NCBI RefSeq assembly: GCF_030409715.1
Contig: NZ_JAUFQI010000001.1
Span: 1,735,001-1,799,000, forward strand
Source of the DNA: Reinekea marina
Lineage (GTDB): Bacteria > Pseudomonadota > Gammaproteobacteria > Pseudomonadales > Natronospirillaceae
Reading direction: 5' to 3'
Length of the DNA: 64,000 nt
Shown: positions 1-8,267 of the stretch, piece after piece
Position numbering within the stretch: position 1 is the first letter of the stretch
Layout of the letters: the number at the start of each line of letters is the position of its first letter
Program-made: the position numbers and the translations under genes
The notes under the pieces: model-generated
What the model saw: the letters and a program-made list of their open reading frames with translations, nothing else
Database searches by the model: none
Told to the model about the DNA's origin: nothing

Positions 1-804
1 CTAAAGCATGTGGCGCCATTAGAAGTATTGTCGTTTCGTATTATTTTTGCCTGTGCCTTGAGTTTTTTGCTCATTGGCTACTTCGGCGAAATAAGGCAAT
101 TCTTTACGCATTTTAAGAATAAGAAAACCATCTTAATGACCATGCTGTCGTCATTTTTAATTACTGTAAATTGGTTTGTGTTTATTTGGGCTGTATCTGT
201 CGGTAAAGTAATTGAATCGAGTTTAGGCTATTTTATGACGCCCTTAGTAAGCTTATTGTTAGGGGCGGTGATTCTTAAAGAAAAGCTTACTCGCTATCAG
301 TTTATCGCTGGGGTTTTAGCCGTGATGGCGGTTTTGGTCGAGTTAGTCTTGCTGGGTAAAGTTCCTTGGGTTTCCATTATACTGGCCACTAGCTTTGGAC
401 TATATGGATTGGTTCGTAAACAGCAAACGTTAGAAAGCTTGCATGGCCTCACGTTAGAGACGTTTTGGGCATTTCCGATTGCCGTATGTGTACTCTTATT
501 AATTCAGTACAACAGCGGAACAGTTCTTAATTACGACTTACCTACCTATGCGTTGCTCGCCCTATCTGGGGCTGTTACGGCCACGCCCTTACTATTGTTT
601 GCATCGTCGGTTAGAAAACTGAACTTAGTCGTTGCAGGGTTTTTAATGTATCTCAATCCGTCTATGCAGTTTGTTACGGCGATTTTTATCTTTGGAGAAA
701 CGGCACCTGTACAGCGCTATGTGACCTTTGGAATCGTCTGGTTAGCGATGGTATTTTTTATCTTTGGTATGGTGAAGTCTTATCGAAACCGGCCGGTAGA
801 TTAA
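1..804 (+). CDS. rarD: RarD-type EamA/DMT-family transporter (5' end cut by window)
   Basis: Polytopic inner-membrane protein of the drug/metabolite transporter superfamily. The reading frame is open from base 1 and the first codons read LKHVAPLEVLSFR, which matches the conserved segment after the first helix of RarD (LKHVSPLE...HR). The gene therefore starts before the window and the GTG at base 10 is not a real start. About nine hydrophobic segments are visible in the 267 residues present; family members are near 295 residues. The role as a permease is known from the family, and the substrate is unknown. Its TAA overlaps the stop codon of the convergent SulP gene. Confidence 0.85.
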   Translation, partial: LKHVAPLEVLSFRIIFACALSFLLIGYFGEIRQFFTHFKNKKTILMTMLSSFLITVNWFVFIWAVSVGKVIESSLGYFMTPLVSLLLGAVILKEKLTRYQFIAGVLAVMAVLVELVLLGKVPWVSIILATSFGLYGLVRKQQTLESLHGLTLETFWAFPIAVCVLLLIQYNSGTVLNYDLPTYALLALSGAVTATPLLLFASSVRKLNLVVAGFLMYLNPSMQFVTAIFIFGETAPVQRYVTFGIVWLAMVFFIFGMVKSYRNRPVD

Positions 805-2390
805 CTTCTAGCCTGTAAGATTAAACTTAATTGATCGTTACTCCAAGGCAATGCGGTGTTCAAAGATGAACATAAGCTTTGCAAACTAGTGGAAGCCCCC
901 GTCATTTTTAGGTCTATTCCCTGTGCGACGCAGTGCTGCTCAATTTCTTGTAAGGCTTGAATGGCCGCAACTCGGCATTGATGTGCATGAGATAAATCTA
1001 TGACGCACTGTTGCGTGCCTTCCACTAATCGTTCATTGACTTGATTGGGCAGTTGACGGGCAGCGGCAAAATATAAGCTGCCGGATATCTGTATAAGCAA
1101 ACGACTAGGGGCTTTATTATGTACCGGGTGAGCTTGATTGTGCTCATCGAGTTCATAGCAAAATATTTGTGGCTTGCTGGTTTGAAATAAGAATAGCCCG
1201 ATACCCAGTAACGTTCCGACTAGAATGGCAATATGAAAATCAAACATTAGCGTACTTAAAAACGTTGAAATAAACAGCATTCGAGTTTGGTGGTTGCCAC
1301 GCAGCATTTGCTTTATTTGTGCGGGCTTTATCATAGAAATAGCGATGGCAATTAGCAGGCCAGCGATAACGGGCTGCGGGATAGCGCTGATGGCGCTAGC
1401 GCCAAATATGAGAATAGGGACCATGACCAAAGCGGCAATAAAGGGCGCCCAACGAGACATAGCACCGCCCACTTCTAGCATAACTGAACGAGTTAAAGAG
1501 GTACTGGCTGGAAACGCGCCGGCAAAACTGCCGACAATATTCGCGATGCCTTGGCTTTTAAGTTCACTGGCCAATAAATGTTGGCTACGACTGTTTCGAA
1601 GTGTCACGATGAGTTCCAAGGAGCCAATAAATGCGACGGCAAAGCTTGGGATAATCAGCTGCTGAATCATAGATAAAGAGGGCAGGGCTGAATTGATTTG
1701 TGGCCAGCCTTCAGAAACTAAGCCTGATTTGCCTAAGGTAGCCCAACTGAGAACCCACGACTGTTGGCTAAAGTGAACCAAAGCCATGCTGCAAATTAAT
1801 ACGATCAGCGGTATGGGCCATCTAGGAAAAAACCTTTTGCCAAGTATGACCGATATGAGTGCGATAAAGGCCAACAAAAAGCTCGCGAAGTTAACGTCGG
1901 GCAATGAATAATCTAATAGCCGTATGAACTCTTCTAATACGTTGGAGACGCCTTCAAAGGGTTGCCCAAGCGTTTCGTCAAGCTGCATAACCCCAATAAT
2001 AACGGCGGCACCTGTGGCAAAACCAACCATGACGGCCTCAGGAACAAAGTCAAAGATCCTTTCCGTGCGGCTTACTACTATGACGAGGCGCATCAATCCT
2101 GCCATAAATCCAAGGGTGGCCATCGCCGTCAGAAGCGCATTAGGATCACCAGCCCAAGGGCTCAGCGATGTTAAGATGATGAGCCCCGTCGTATTGGTTG
2201 GCCCCACAGTTACGAAGCGGCTTTTGCCCAACAGAGCAGCAATGATTCCAGGAACAGCCGCTGTAACTAAGCCATACATTGGCGGTAAGCCAGAAAGCAT
2301 GGCATAAGCTAAGCATTGAGGAATGCCTATTAACGCGACAAGTAGCCCAGCATTGATATCCCGGGCGTGTGGTAGTGAAAAGGCGTTAAT
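801..2390 (-). CDS. SulP/SLC26 family anion transporter, apparent ATT start
   Basis: Inner-membrane SulP-family anion permease (sulfate, bicarbonate or similar; substrate not determinable). It has the transmembrane SulP core and a C-terminal STAS-like domain over the last 100 residues. The first ATG in frame (base 2300) falls inside the conserved first-helix motif PQCLAYAMLSGLPP, so translation must begin upstream. Between the in-frame stop at 2399-2397 and that ATG there is no ATG, GTG or TTG. The best candidate is ATT at 2390-2388, preceded by AAGG with a 9-base spacer, giving about 529 residues. A sequencing error is the alternative. It lies just downstream of the DUF442 gene on the same strand, probably in one operon. 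Family confident, start uncertain. Confidence 0.82.
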   Translation of the reverse strand: MNAFSLPHARDINAGLLVALIGIPQCLAYAMLSGLPPMYGLVTAAVPGIIAALLGKSRFVTVGPTNTTGLIILTSLSPWAGDPNALLTAMATLGFMAGLMRLVIVVSRTERIFDFVPEAVMVGFATGAAVIIGVMQLDETLGQPFEGVSNVLEEFIRLLDYSLPDVNFASFLLAFIALISVILGKRFFPRWPIPLIVLICSMALVHFSQQSWVLSWATLGKSGLVSEGWPQINSALPSLSMIQQLIIPSFAVAFIGSLELIVTLRNSRSQHLLASELKSQGIANIVGSFAGAFPASTSLTRSVMLEVGGAMSRWAPFIAALVMVPILIFGASAISAIPQPVIAGLLIAIAISMIKPAQIKQMLRGNHQTRMLFISTFLSTLMFDFHIAILVGTLLGIGLFLFQTSKPQIFCYELDEHNQAHPVHNKAPSRLLIQISGSLYFAAARQLPNQVNERLVEGTQQCVIDLSHAHQCRVAAIQALQEIEQHCVAQGIDLKMTGASTSLQSLCSSLNTALPWSNDQLSLILQARS

Positions 2391-2407
2391 CGGGTACTAC
2401 CTTGTTT

Positions 2408-2731
2408 TTATTGAGCAGCATTAAACAAAATTGAACTTCGATTACCTGTTCGGCAATAGCCTAGCGTTTTCTTATTGCTGGCAATGAGCGCTTTAACACC
2501 TTCTACGTATTCAGGCGTAAAGTTTGGCCCTTGCATAGGCATGAACTCAAAGCGAATTCCCACTGCATCACAGGCGGCTTTGATCACGTCATGATTAGGC
2601 TGGCCTGGCTCTTCTTCGTCTGGGCGATTGCAAATAATGACGTCAAAGCCTTCTTCTTTCGCTTTTTGAACATCGTCAGCGGTTATTTGAGCAGAGACAA
2701 AATAGGTTTCTGCAATTTGAGTCGGTGTCAT
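2408..2731 (-). CDS. DUF442 / TIGR01244 family sulfurtransferase-phosphatase-like protein
   Basis: Small 107-residue protein of the DUF442 (TIGR01244) family, which has a rhodanese/dual-specificity-phosphatase-like fold. The active-site loop is the C-x5-R signature YCRTGNRSS with the nucleophilic cysteine at residue 93. In other bacteria this domain is found fused to, or beside, ETHE1-like metallo-beta-lactamase proteins that act in persulfide metabolism. Here the metallo-hydrolase is divergently transcribed 180 bp away and a SulP transporter follows downstream, so a role in sulfane-sulfur handling is a reasonable inference. The protein ends very soon after the catalytic loop. ATG start. Confidence 0.85.
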   Translation of the reverse strand: MTPTQIAETYFVSAQITADDVQKAKEEGFDVIICNRPDEEEPGQPNHDVIKAACDAVGIRFEFMPMQGPNFTPEYVEGVKALIASNKKTLGYCRTGNRSSILFNAAQ

Positions 2732-2912
2732 CTGTTGTACTCCTCATAGGTGGTGGCTGGTTTGTTACGCAACCGATTAACGATTCTCGCATAATGCTAC
2801 TAAAATTGCATAGTGAGAATTTCAGGGTTGCAAATGATAAAGACACACTATACGATAGGTAAATCTAAATTAGAAGTTGCTAATATTTAAGTGATTAGCC
2901 GAGGAGCCTACA

Positions 2913-3782
2913 ATGAGTACCAATACACGCATTAAGACCTTTTTTGATAAGCAGACCTTTACTTACACTCACTTAGTGTTTGATGCACAAAGTAAAGAGG
3001 CCGCAATTATAGACTCCGTTCTAGATTTTGACGCTAAATCAGGCCGAACGCATACAGAAGCTGCAGATGCCGTGATTGAATTCGTAAAGTCTGAAGGTTT
3101 AACCGTTAAATGGATTCTAGAAACACATGTCCACGCAGACCACTTGTCTGCTGCACCCTATCTAAAAGAGAAATTGGGTGGTCAAATTGGTATTGGCAGT
3201 AAAATTAATCAAGTTCAGCATGTATTTAAAGACATATTTAATGCAGAGCCTGAATTTAAAGCCGATGGCTCTGAATTTGACGTAGTTTTCGATGACGAAG
3301 AAACCTTTAAGATCGGCCAATTAACGGTAAAAGTGCTTCATACGCCTGGGCATACCCCTGCCTGCGTATCTTATGTGGTAGAAGATGAACATGCATTTGT
3401 GGGTGATACCCTATTTATGCCAGATCAAGGCACCGCACGTTGCGATTTCCCAGGTGGCGATGCTAATGTTTTGTTTAATTCTGTAAAACGCCTGTTAAGT
3501 TTAGACGATTCAACTAAGCTCTATATGTGTCATGATTATGGCCCGAATGGACGTGACTATAAGTATTTAACGACCGTAAAAGAGCAGCGAGAAGAAAACA
3601 TTCATGTAAAAGACGCCATTGCAGAAGAAGAGTTTGTTAAGATGCGAACCGAAAGAGACGCGACCTTAGGAATGCCAATGCTGATACTTCCTTCGGTTCA
3701 AGTCAATATGAGGGCTGGTGAAATGCCACCTGCCGAAAATAATGGAACTCGATACCTTAAAATTCCATTAAATGTATTTTAA
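2913..3782 (+). CDS. ETHE1/Blh-like MBL-fold metallo-hydrolase (probable persulfide dioxygenase)
   Basis: Cytoplasmic metallo-beta-lactamase-fold protein of 289 residues. The metal-binding motif THVHADH lies at residues 71-77. Further ligands appear in HTPGHTP, in FVGDTLF and in the late CHDYGPNGRD segment, the same order as in ETHE1-type persulfide dioxygenases and the Blh proteins. Those enzymes oxidise glutathione persulfide to sulfite with a mononuclear iron. Whether this one uses iron and persulfide is inference from motif layout and from its DUF442 and SulP neighbours. A GAGGAG ribosome-binding site precedes the ATG. Two hairpin terminators follow. Confidence 0.85.
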   Translation: MSTNTRIKTFFDKQTFTYTHLVFDAQSKEAAIIDSVLDFDAKSGRTHTEAADAVIEFVKSEGLTVKWILETHVHADHLSAAPYLKEKLGGQIGIGSKINQVQHVFKDIFNAEPEFKADGSEFDVVFDDEETFKIGQLTVKVLHTPGHTPACVSYVVEDEHAFVGDTLFMPDQGTARCDFPGGDANVLFNSVKRLLSLDDSTKLYMCHDYGPNGRDYKYLTTVKEQREENIHVKDAIAEEEFVKMRTERDATLGMPMLILPSVQVNMRAGEMPPAENNGTRYLKIPLNVF

Positions 3783-3821
3783 TGAAATGCTGAGAATATA
3801 GGTTTAGGGCTATTGCTCTAA

Positions 3822-3843
3822 AAAAAGGTGCTACGGCACTTTT
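3822..3843 (+). terminator. Probable intrinsic terminator of the MBL hydrolase gene
   Basis: An eight-pair stem (AAAGGTGC with GCACTTTT, one G-T wobble) closes a TACG tetraloop and runs into TTTT, 40 bases after the stop codon. Confidence 0.6.
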
Positions 3844-3870
3844 AAAACCCCTGGTCGTAAGCAACCAGTT

Positions 3871-3903
3871 AAAAACCCGACATGTGTGTCGGGTTTTTTT
3901 TTG
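3871..3903. terminator. Strong intrinsic terminator, probably bidirectional
   Basis: Nine-pair stem AACCCGACA / TGTCGGGTT around a TGTG loop (3874-3895), followed by a run of T and preceded by a run of A. It can serve the MBL hydrolase gene on the plus strand and the lipoprotein gene that converges from the right. Confidence 0.85.
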
Positions 3904-3975
3904 TTAAAAAAAAGAGGCTGAATCACTCATTATTGTTTTTGTTCGGTGATCCAACCTTTCAAAGTAAATCTAACA

Positions 3976-4854
3976 TTAATATCCAAGCTCAGTCCAAGTC
4001 CAGAAGTTGGATCTGCCTTGACTGTTTTCACGCCAAACACCTTGGTCTTCAAATTTAAGCGACACCCAATGTAACCCACTGATGAATTTCATTTCTCCTA
4101 AGTGAGGGTGTTTTGCGCCGAGGTACCAATGTACTTTTTGCGTAGTCTTTAGCGTTGGCCGCTGAACACTAAAGCCATCATCGAGTTTTGCCGATGCCTT
4201 TAGATCAATCTTAAAATCAGTCGCATTGATTTCAGTAATGGTTGAAGAAATATTAACCAGCTCAATTTGTTTTGAATGCCATTTTAAGTTGAACTGGCCC
4301 CCTAGTTGACCATCAATGCGGCTGAGTTCATTTTCATAGTCATCATACCATCCGGTTGTGTCGTAACTTAAATCACTGTTAATGGTGACCAGCTCTGAGT
4401 TTTGCCATACTTGACAGTGGTTAGCTTGTGCGGAAGTTTGAATGTCAACATAGGTATAGCCGTCACTGTAAGAGGTCGTTTCTGCTTCAGCTTCTACCTG
4501 GGTGCTGCCGCCTTCTGCACACTCAACATTGTCGAATAAATAAGCATAAGTTGTGTCCGTGACATGACCGCGAGACGGCATTCGTGAACGAGGGCTGGTG
4601 TATTTATCTGGATCGATCACTTGGTAAGGGGCTTCGGCGGCCAATGCTACAGGTGTAATCGCCGCTTCTACTAAAAATGAAGTGCGCATATCGGCAATCG
4701 TGTAAGGCGAAGGTTCGTAATGATAGTCATCTTCGTAATCGCTATAGACTTCTACATAACAACCCATGAGTGATAAAGAAGCGCCGAGTGTTACTAAGGC
4801 TTTTAATACTCGGTTAGAGCGTATAGAGTAATTAGATTGTGTCTGTGCGTTCAT
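3976..4854 (-). CDS. Predicted lipoprotein of unknown function
   Basis: Not recognised. A basic N-terminus and hydrophobic stretch end in the lipobox LSLMGC, with the lipidated cysteine at residue 32, so a lipoprotein is expected. A tyrosine- and acid-rich linker (about residues 34-52) follows. The rest of the 292 residues is soluble and beta-rich in appearance, with many tryptophans and alternating polar and hydrophobic residues. No catalytic motif was seen. It is a single gene, divergent from an MDR oxidoreductase and converging on the terminator near 3890. Confidence 0.7.
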   Translation of the reverse strand: MNAQTQSNYSIRSNRVLKALVTLGASLSLMGCYVEVYSDYEDDYHYEPSPYTIADMRTSFLVEAAITPVALAAEAPYQVIDPDKYTSPRSRMPSRGHVTDTTYAYLFDNVECAEGGSTQVEAEAETTSYSDGYTYVDIQTSAQANHCQVWQNSELVTINSDLSYDTTGWYDDYENELSRIDGQLGGQFNLKWHSKQIELVNISSTITEINATDFKIDLKASAKLDDGFSVQRPTLKTTQKVHWYLGAKHPHLGEMKFISGLHWVSLKFEDQGVWRENSQGRSNFWTWTELGY

Positions 4855-4951
4855 GCAGTAGCCTCCTTTGACATAAACCCATTATCGACTTTGTGCCTGA
4901 ACAGAGTCTGAACATTCAAATTAAATAGTTATGCAGAGGAAGGAACTTACC

Positions 4952-5941
4952 TTGAAAGCCGTGACTTATCGTAAATATGGACCCTCTTCGGTGCTAAAAG
5001 TTGAAGAGATCGCTCGGCCCAATACCAAACCTGAACATTATGAAATCTGCGTACGCGCCGCTGAAGTGACTAAAGCCGATTGTGAATTACGCAGCTTTAA
5101 CTTTCCTGTTAAATGGTTTTGGTTGCCTTTGCGGTTGGCCATAGGTGTTTTTAAACCGCGAAACTCTGTACTAGGCGGCTATTTTTCAGGGACCATAAGC
5201 AAGGCTTCTGAATCAGATTCGCGTTTTAAAGTGGGGGATGCTGTTTTTGGTAATACCGGAATGGGCTTCGGTGCCTATGGTGAGTTTTTGAAAGTGTCGG
5301 CTAACAACACTATGGTCAAAATACCAAAAAGCTTGAGTTTCGAGCAGGCCGCCGCTGTGCCCTTAGGTGGTTTAAATGCGCTGCATTTTTTGAATATTGT
5401 GCAATTAAAAGCCGGTCAGCACATTTTAATCGTTGGCGCCGGCGGCAGTATTGGGTTATTTGCCGTGCAGATTGCCCTTGCAAAAGGTGCGCGGGTTTCT
5501 GTTGTCGATAAAGCGTCAAAAAAGGTCATGTTGCTGAAATTAGGCGTAGAAGAATTTATCGATTATCAGCAGAGTGACGTTTACGCACATAAAACGCAAT
5601 TTGACGTTGTATTCAGCATGGTGGCACAAGCGCCTATTCTAAAAAGCCTTAAACTGGTAAAACCATGTGGAATCTTTGTAACAGGAAACCCATCATTTTC
5701 AGACATGCTGTTGTCGGTCATATTGCCAATTATAACTGGTAAGAAGGTGTTGTTCCGTTTTGCAAAAGAGTCAGAACATGAGTTGCATGCGTTAGTTGAA
5801 TTAGTGAACGAAGGGAAATTAATGCCAATAATTGATTCTATATTACCGATGGAAAAGGCTGGATTCGCGCATGAGAAAGTTGAGTTAGAGCAAAGAAATG
5901 GTGCAGTTGTCTTATCGCTCAATAACCTTACCGAAGAGTAA
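4952..5941 (+). CDS. MDR-superfamily NAD(P)-dependent oxidoreductase (quinone-reductase-like)
   Basis: Medium-chain dehydrogenase/reductase, about 329 residues, with an N-terminal GroES-like domain and a Rossmann cofactor domain carrying GAGGSIGLFAVQIA. No catalytic or structural zinc cysteine cluster was seen, which fits the zinc-independent quinone oxidoreductase branch. Start choice: an upstream ATG at 4931 exists, but a strong AGGAAGGA Shine-Dalgarno at 4937-4944 lies inside that extension, seven bases before the TTG at 4952, so TTG giving MKAVTYRKYG is preferred. The substrate is unknown. Its stop abuts the stop of the convergent DUF1289 gene. Confidence 0.8.
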   Translation: MKAVTYRKYGPSSVLKVEEIARPNTKPEHYEICVRAAEVTKADCELRSFNFPVKWFWLPLRLAIGVFKPRNSVLGGYFSGTISKASESDSRFKVGDAVFGNTGMGFGAYGEFLKVSANNTMVKIPKSLSFEQAAAVPLGGLNALHFLNIVQLKAGQHILIVGAGGSIGLFAVQIALAKGARVSVVDKASKKVMLLKLGVEEFIDYQQSDVYAHKTQFDVVFSMVAQAPILKSLKLVKPCGIFVTGNPSFSDMLLSVILPIITGKKVLFRFAKESEHELHALVELVNEGKLMPIIDSILPMEKAGFAHEKVELEQRNGAVVLSLNNLTEE

Positions 5942-6127
5942 TTAACCTTTATAAGGCGACTGTTTTTTTCGAGTATCAGCGGTGGTTAGAATGAGTTGCT
6001 TTTCATCACGAGTGGCTTTATGCCAATGTTTGATTTCATCCAGTGATCGAAAACACCCCACGCAAATATCTTGCTCGTTTAAACAGCAATTTCGAATACA
6101 GGGTGAAGCGATTTCCGTTGAGGCCAT
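5942..6127 (-). CDS. DUF1289 family small cysteine-rich protein
   Basis: A 61-residue protein of the DUF1289 family, defined by a short cysteine cluster. Here it reads SPCIRNCCLNEQDICVGCFR, followed by the typical helix DEIKHWHKAT. The cysteines suggest a bound metal or iron-sulfur cluster, but the function is not established. The start lies seven bases after the stop of the patatin-like gene on the same strand, so the two are probably co-transcribed. Confidence 0.85.
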   Translation of the reverse strand: MASTEIASPCIRNCCLNEQDICVGCFRSLDEIKHWHKATRDEKQLILTTADTRKKQSPYKG

Positions 6128-6134
6128 AAGCTAA

Positions 6135-7196
6135 CTAAATAAATTCCGTTATGGGTTTTACTGTGTCGGCAAAGTTTGGCGAATTTACCATATTATGGAA
6201 AGCGTCAGCCAACATTTTATTTTTTTCAATCACTTCCTTCCAAACCTCAATTCGCTCCGAAGTTCTGTGTTTCTTAAAATCATTGCGGTCAGGTATTTTT
6301 TGATTGGGCAGTTGCGCAATAAACTCAGCGCTTGGACAAACCACAACAGTGTGAGAGTAATTGTCTGCATTTACATGTCGCCAAGGTAAGGCTTTATCAA
6401 ACCAACCGGGTTTCAATAAAGGCGCAAAGTGAGGGTAAAGTACTAAACCATTTTGGGGTTTTATCGGTAAGTCGAAGTGATAATCAACCATTCCGCCATC
6501 ACGATACATACCTATTGGGGCATGTGCCGGGTTTTTTACGCCCTCAATAACAACTGGAATAGAACCTGTTGCGTGCAATGCTTGACGAATATTATCGGCA
6601 CGAAGCGGCACCTGATGTGTTTTAAATTGATCCCATTTTTCAATCGGAAGTTGCGCACCGGTTGATTGAAAAATAACTCGCTCAAACCAAAGAGGCAGCG
6701 TTTTACGTGAGATCATATTGGCCAGAGCAACGCCAGCAAACGCCGCGGCTTGGATGTGGGTTTGTTCGTGCTTTGTCATTCCGCGTGAAATAGCCGCCAC
6801 AATGTTTAATTTTCGTGAACTCTGATTGTGAGATAAACTTTCATCGATGAATGAATCGAGCAGCGCGTGAATGTGATGCGTAATTTCTCGAGCATCGGCA
6901 TTATCGCTATAGTCTTGATGCAAATAGCCTTGCTCTAGTTTGGCAATCGCATCAACTGGGTTAGGGTTCGCATAGGCACTCATGCGCCAAGCGCCAATTG
7001 AGCTGCCAATCAGTTCAACTTGATGGGGAATATTTGGAAGCCATTCTTGAGCGATATAACGATCTAGGTGGGTCAATACAAACCATTTGGGACCGCCAGA
7101 AGCACCTAAAATTGCTGAAATATCCGCAGGCTTCAAGCCATGATTTTGAATGTGTTTAAGTGCGTGCTGACCAGCATAAACGTGAAGCGGTTGCAT
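6135..7196 (-). CDS. Patatin-like phospholipase family protein
   Basis: A 353-residue protein with patatin-type features: an oxyanion-hole-like loop GASGGPKWF at residues 31-39, a nucleophile elbow GSSIG with Ser66, and a DGG motif at 233-235 supplying the catalytic aspartate. This Ser-Asp dyad arrangement is known for patatin-like lipid acyl hydrolases. There is no signal peptide, so a cytoplasmic or membrane-peripheral location is likely. The substrate is unknown. It is first in a probable two-gene unit with DUF1289. Confidence 0.75.
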   Translation of the reverse strand: MQPLHVYAGQHALKHIQNHGLKPADISAILGASGGPKWFVLTHLDRYIAQEWLPNIPHQVELIGSSIGAWRMSAYANPNPVDAIAKLEQGYLHQDYSDNADAREITHHIHALLDSFIDESLSHNQSSRKLNIVAAISRGMTKHEQTHIQAAAFAGVALANMISRKTLPLWFERVIFQSTGAQLPIEKWDQFKTHQVPLRADNIRQALHATGSIPVVIEGVKNPAHAPIGMYRDGGMVDYHFDLPIKPQNGLVLYPHFAPLLKPGWFDKALPWRHVNADNYSHTVVVCPSAEFIAQLPNQKIPDRNDFKKHRTSERIEVWKEVIEKNKMLADAFHNMVNSPNFADTVKPITEFI

Positions 7197-7307
7197 AGTA
7201 TAGGATTACCAAGAAAATTTAATAGCGTTATAACAATAAAGTGGCGGGTTGAACAAGGATAGAATGGTGATATCTGGTAAAGAGAGGCTTGTAGTATAAA
7301 AACAATG

Positions 7308-7328
7308 AAAGGGTGCAGCGCACCCTTT
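7308..7328 (-). terminator. Hairpin downstream of suhB, probable terminator
   Basis: Perfect nine-pair stem AAAGGGTGC / GCACCCTTT with a three-base loop, starting ten bases past the suhB stop. On the minus strand it is followed by CATTGTTTTTA, a modest T-rich tail. Confidence 0.6.
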
Positions 7329-7338
7329 ACGACTACCG

Positions 7339-8094
7339 TTAAGCCATGTTGCTGGCAACGATGTGTTTAAACAATCGTGGTGCTGCAGCCATCAGCTCGC
7401 CACTGTCCATTTTGACCGGCGCGCCAGTTGCATTGCCGGTTAATGCGCCAGATTCTTGAGCAATAAGCATCGCAGTTGCCATATCAGCAGGCGATAAGTT
7501 TTGTGCTACTGCTACATTGGTTTTGCCGGCAGCCAGATGAACAAAGTTCAATAAACCACAACCCGTCATTCGTAATTCTGAAGTTCGGCTATGCCATTGT
7601 GTAATTAGGTCAATATCGGCAGTTTGCAAAGAAGCGGTTGCGTTAGCAATGGGTGCATAAACGGCTCTTACACGTCGCTCATTGGCTTGTACGCCGCGTC
7701 CTCGTTGCGCTGTCATAAAGTCTTCTGACATAGGGTCTACAATCGCGGCAACGTCGATTTTGTCTTTGGTATAAAGTGAAACATTGACTAAAAAGCCAGG
7801 GTAGCCAGCTTTTATATTGTTTATGCCAGAGGCGACATCGACAACCCACTTTGATTGTCCATCCCATTCTCGGCTTTCTTCCATGCCAATTTGAGGGGAG
7901 TCAATATGATGTTTGGTGTGAGCATTTCGAATAGCTTTACGAGCGCGCCATGCCGCATCTTCGAATGCTTTTTTGAGTACGTCCTCGCGGCTGTCACCTT
8001 CATCCATTAATTTGTCGATATTTTCAATGGTATAGTTAATCTTATCTGCTGCACTTTGAGCTGCACGTAGCGCAATACTAACGATTGGTTGCAT
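7339..8094 (-). CDS. suhB: SuhB-like inositol monophosphatase family protein with a decayed active site
   Basis: Inositol-monophosphatase-fold protein, 251 residues, in the conserved SuhB position: divergent from trmJ, with cysE following trmJ. E. coli SuhB is both a phosphatase and a Nus-factor partner in rRNA antitermination. Here the first metal glutamate is kept (MEES, residues 71-74) and the late aspartate is kept (SPAD, Asp204). The core DPLDGT motif reads DVASGI at 86-91, so the second aspartate is serine and the threonine that activates water is isoleucine. The usual WD before the last ligand reads AD. The family assignment is firm. Loss or strong reduction of phosphatase activity is inferred. 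A boxA-like element lies in its leader. The ATG has a GAGAG ribosome-binding site. Confidence 0.85.
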   Translation of the reverse strand: MQPIVSIALRAAQSAADKINYTIENIDKLMDEGDSREDVLKKAFEDAAWRARKAIRNAHTKHHIDSPQIGMEESREWDGQSKWVVDVASGINNIKAGYPGFLVNVSLYTKDKIDVAAIVDPMSEDFMTAQRGRGVQANERRVRAVYAPIANATASLQTADIDLITQWHSRTSELRMTGCGLLNFVHLAAGKTNVAVAQNLSPADMATAMLIAQESGALTGNATGAPVKMDSGELMAAAPRLFKHIVASNMA

Positions 8095-8163
8095 GTTATT
8101 CTCTCACAATATAGTTAAGACCACGGAGGTGCTTCACCAACGTGCGTCAAATTAGGAAATCGG

Positions 8164-8175
8164 GTCCGCAAGGAC
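8164..8175 (-). other. Short hairpin directly 3' of the boxA-like element
   Basis: In the suhB leader the minus strand reads GTCC-TTGC-GGAC, a four-pair hairpin that begins at the base after the boxA-like motif. Further downstream is a second imperfect hairpin (CACG..GGTG-AAG-CACC..CGTG) before the ribosome-binding site. Confidence 0.45.
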
Positions 8176-8187
8176 TTGTTAAACAGC
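8176..8187 (-). promoter_or_regulatory. boxA-like antitermination element in suhB leader
   Basis: The minus strand reads GCTGTTTAACAA, matching the rRNA boxA core GCTCTTTAACAA at 11 of 12 positions. It lies about 80 bases upstream of the suhB start. In E. coli the Nus complex, which includes SuhB, binds a boxA in the suhB leader and represses suhB translation, so a similar feedback site is plausible here. Confidence 0.6.
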
Positions 8188-8267
8188 GATTCGGTCGCGG
8201 CGACTGTAGGCCGAACACCGAATGAATCATCTTTTTGATTCAAAAGGGCGCGCATCATACACTATGT

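Noticed and set aside
2806..2833. TTGCA-N18-TGCAA inverted repeat between the DUF442 and MBL hydrolase genes
   Set aside because: The arms are only five bases and far apart, which is expected by chance in AT-rich intergenic DNA.
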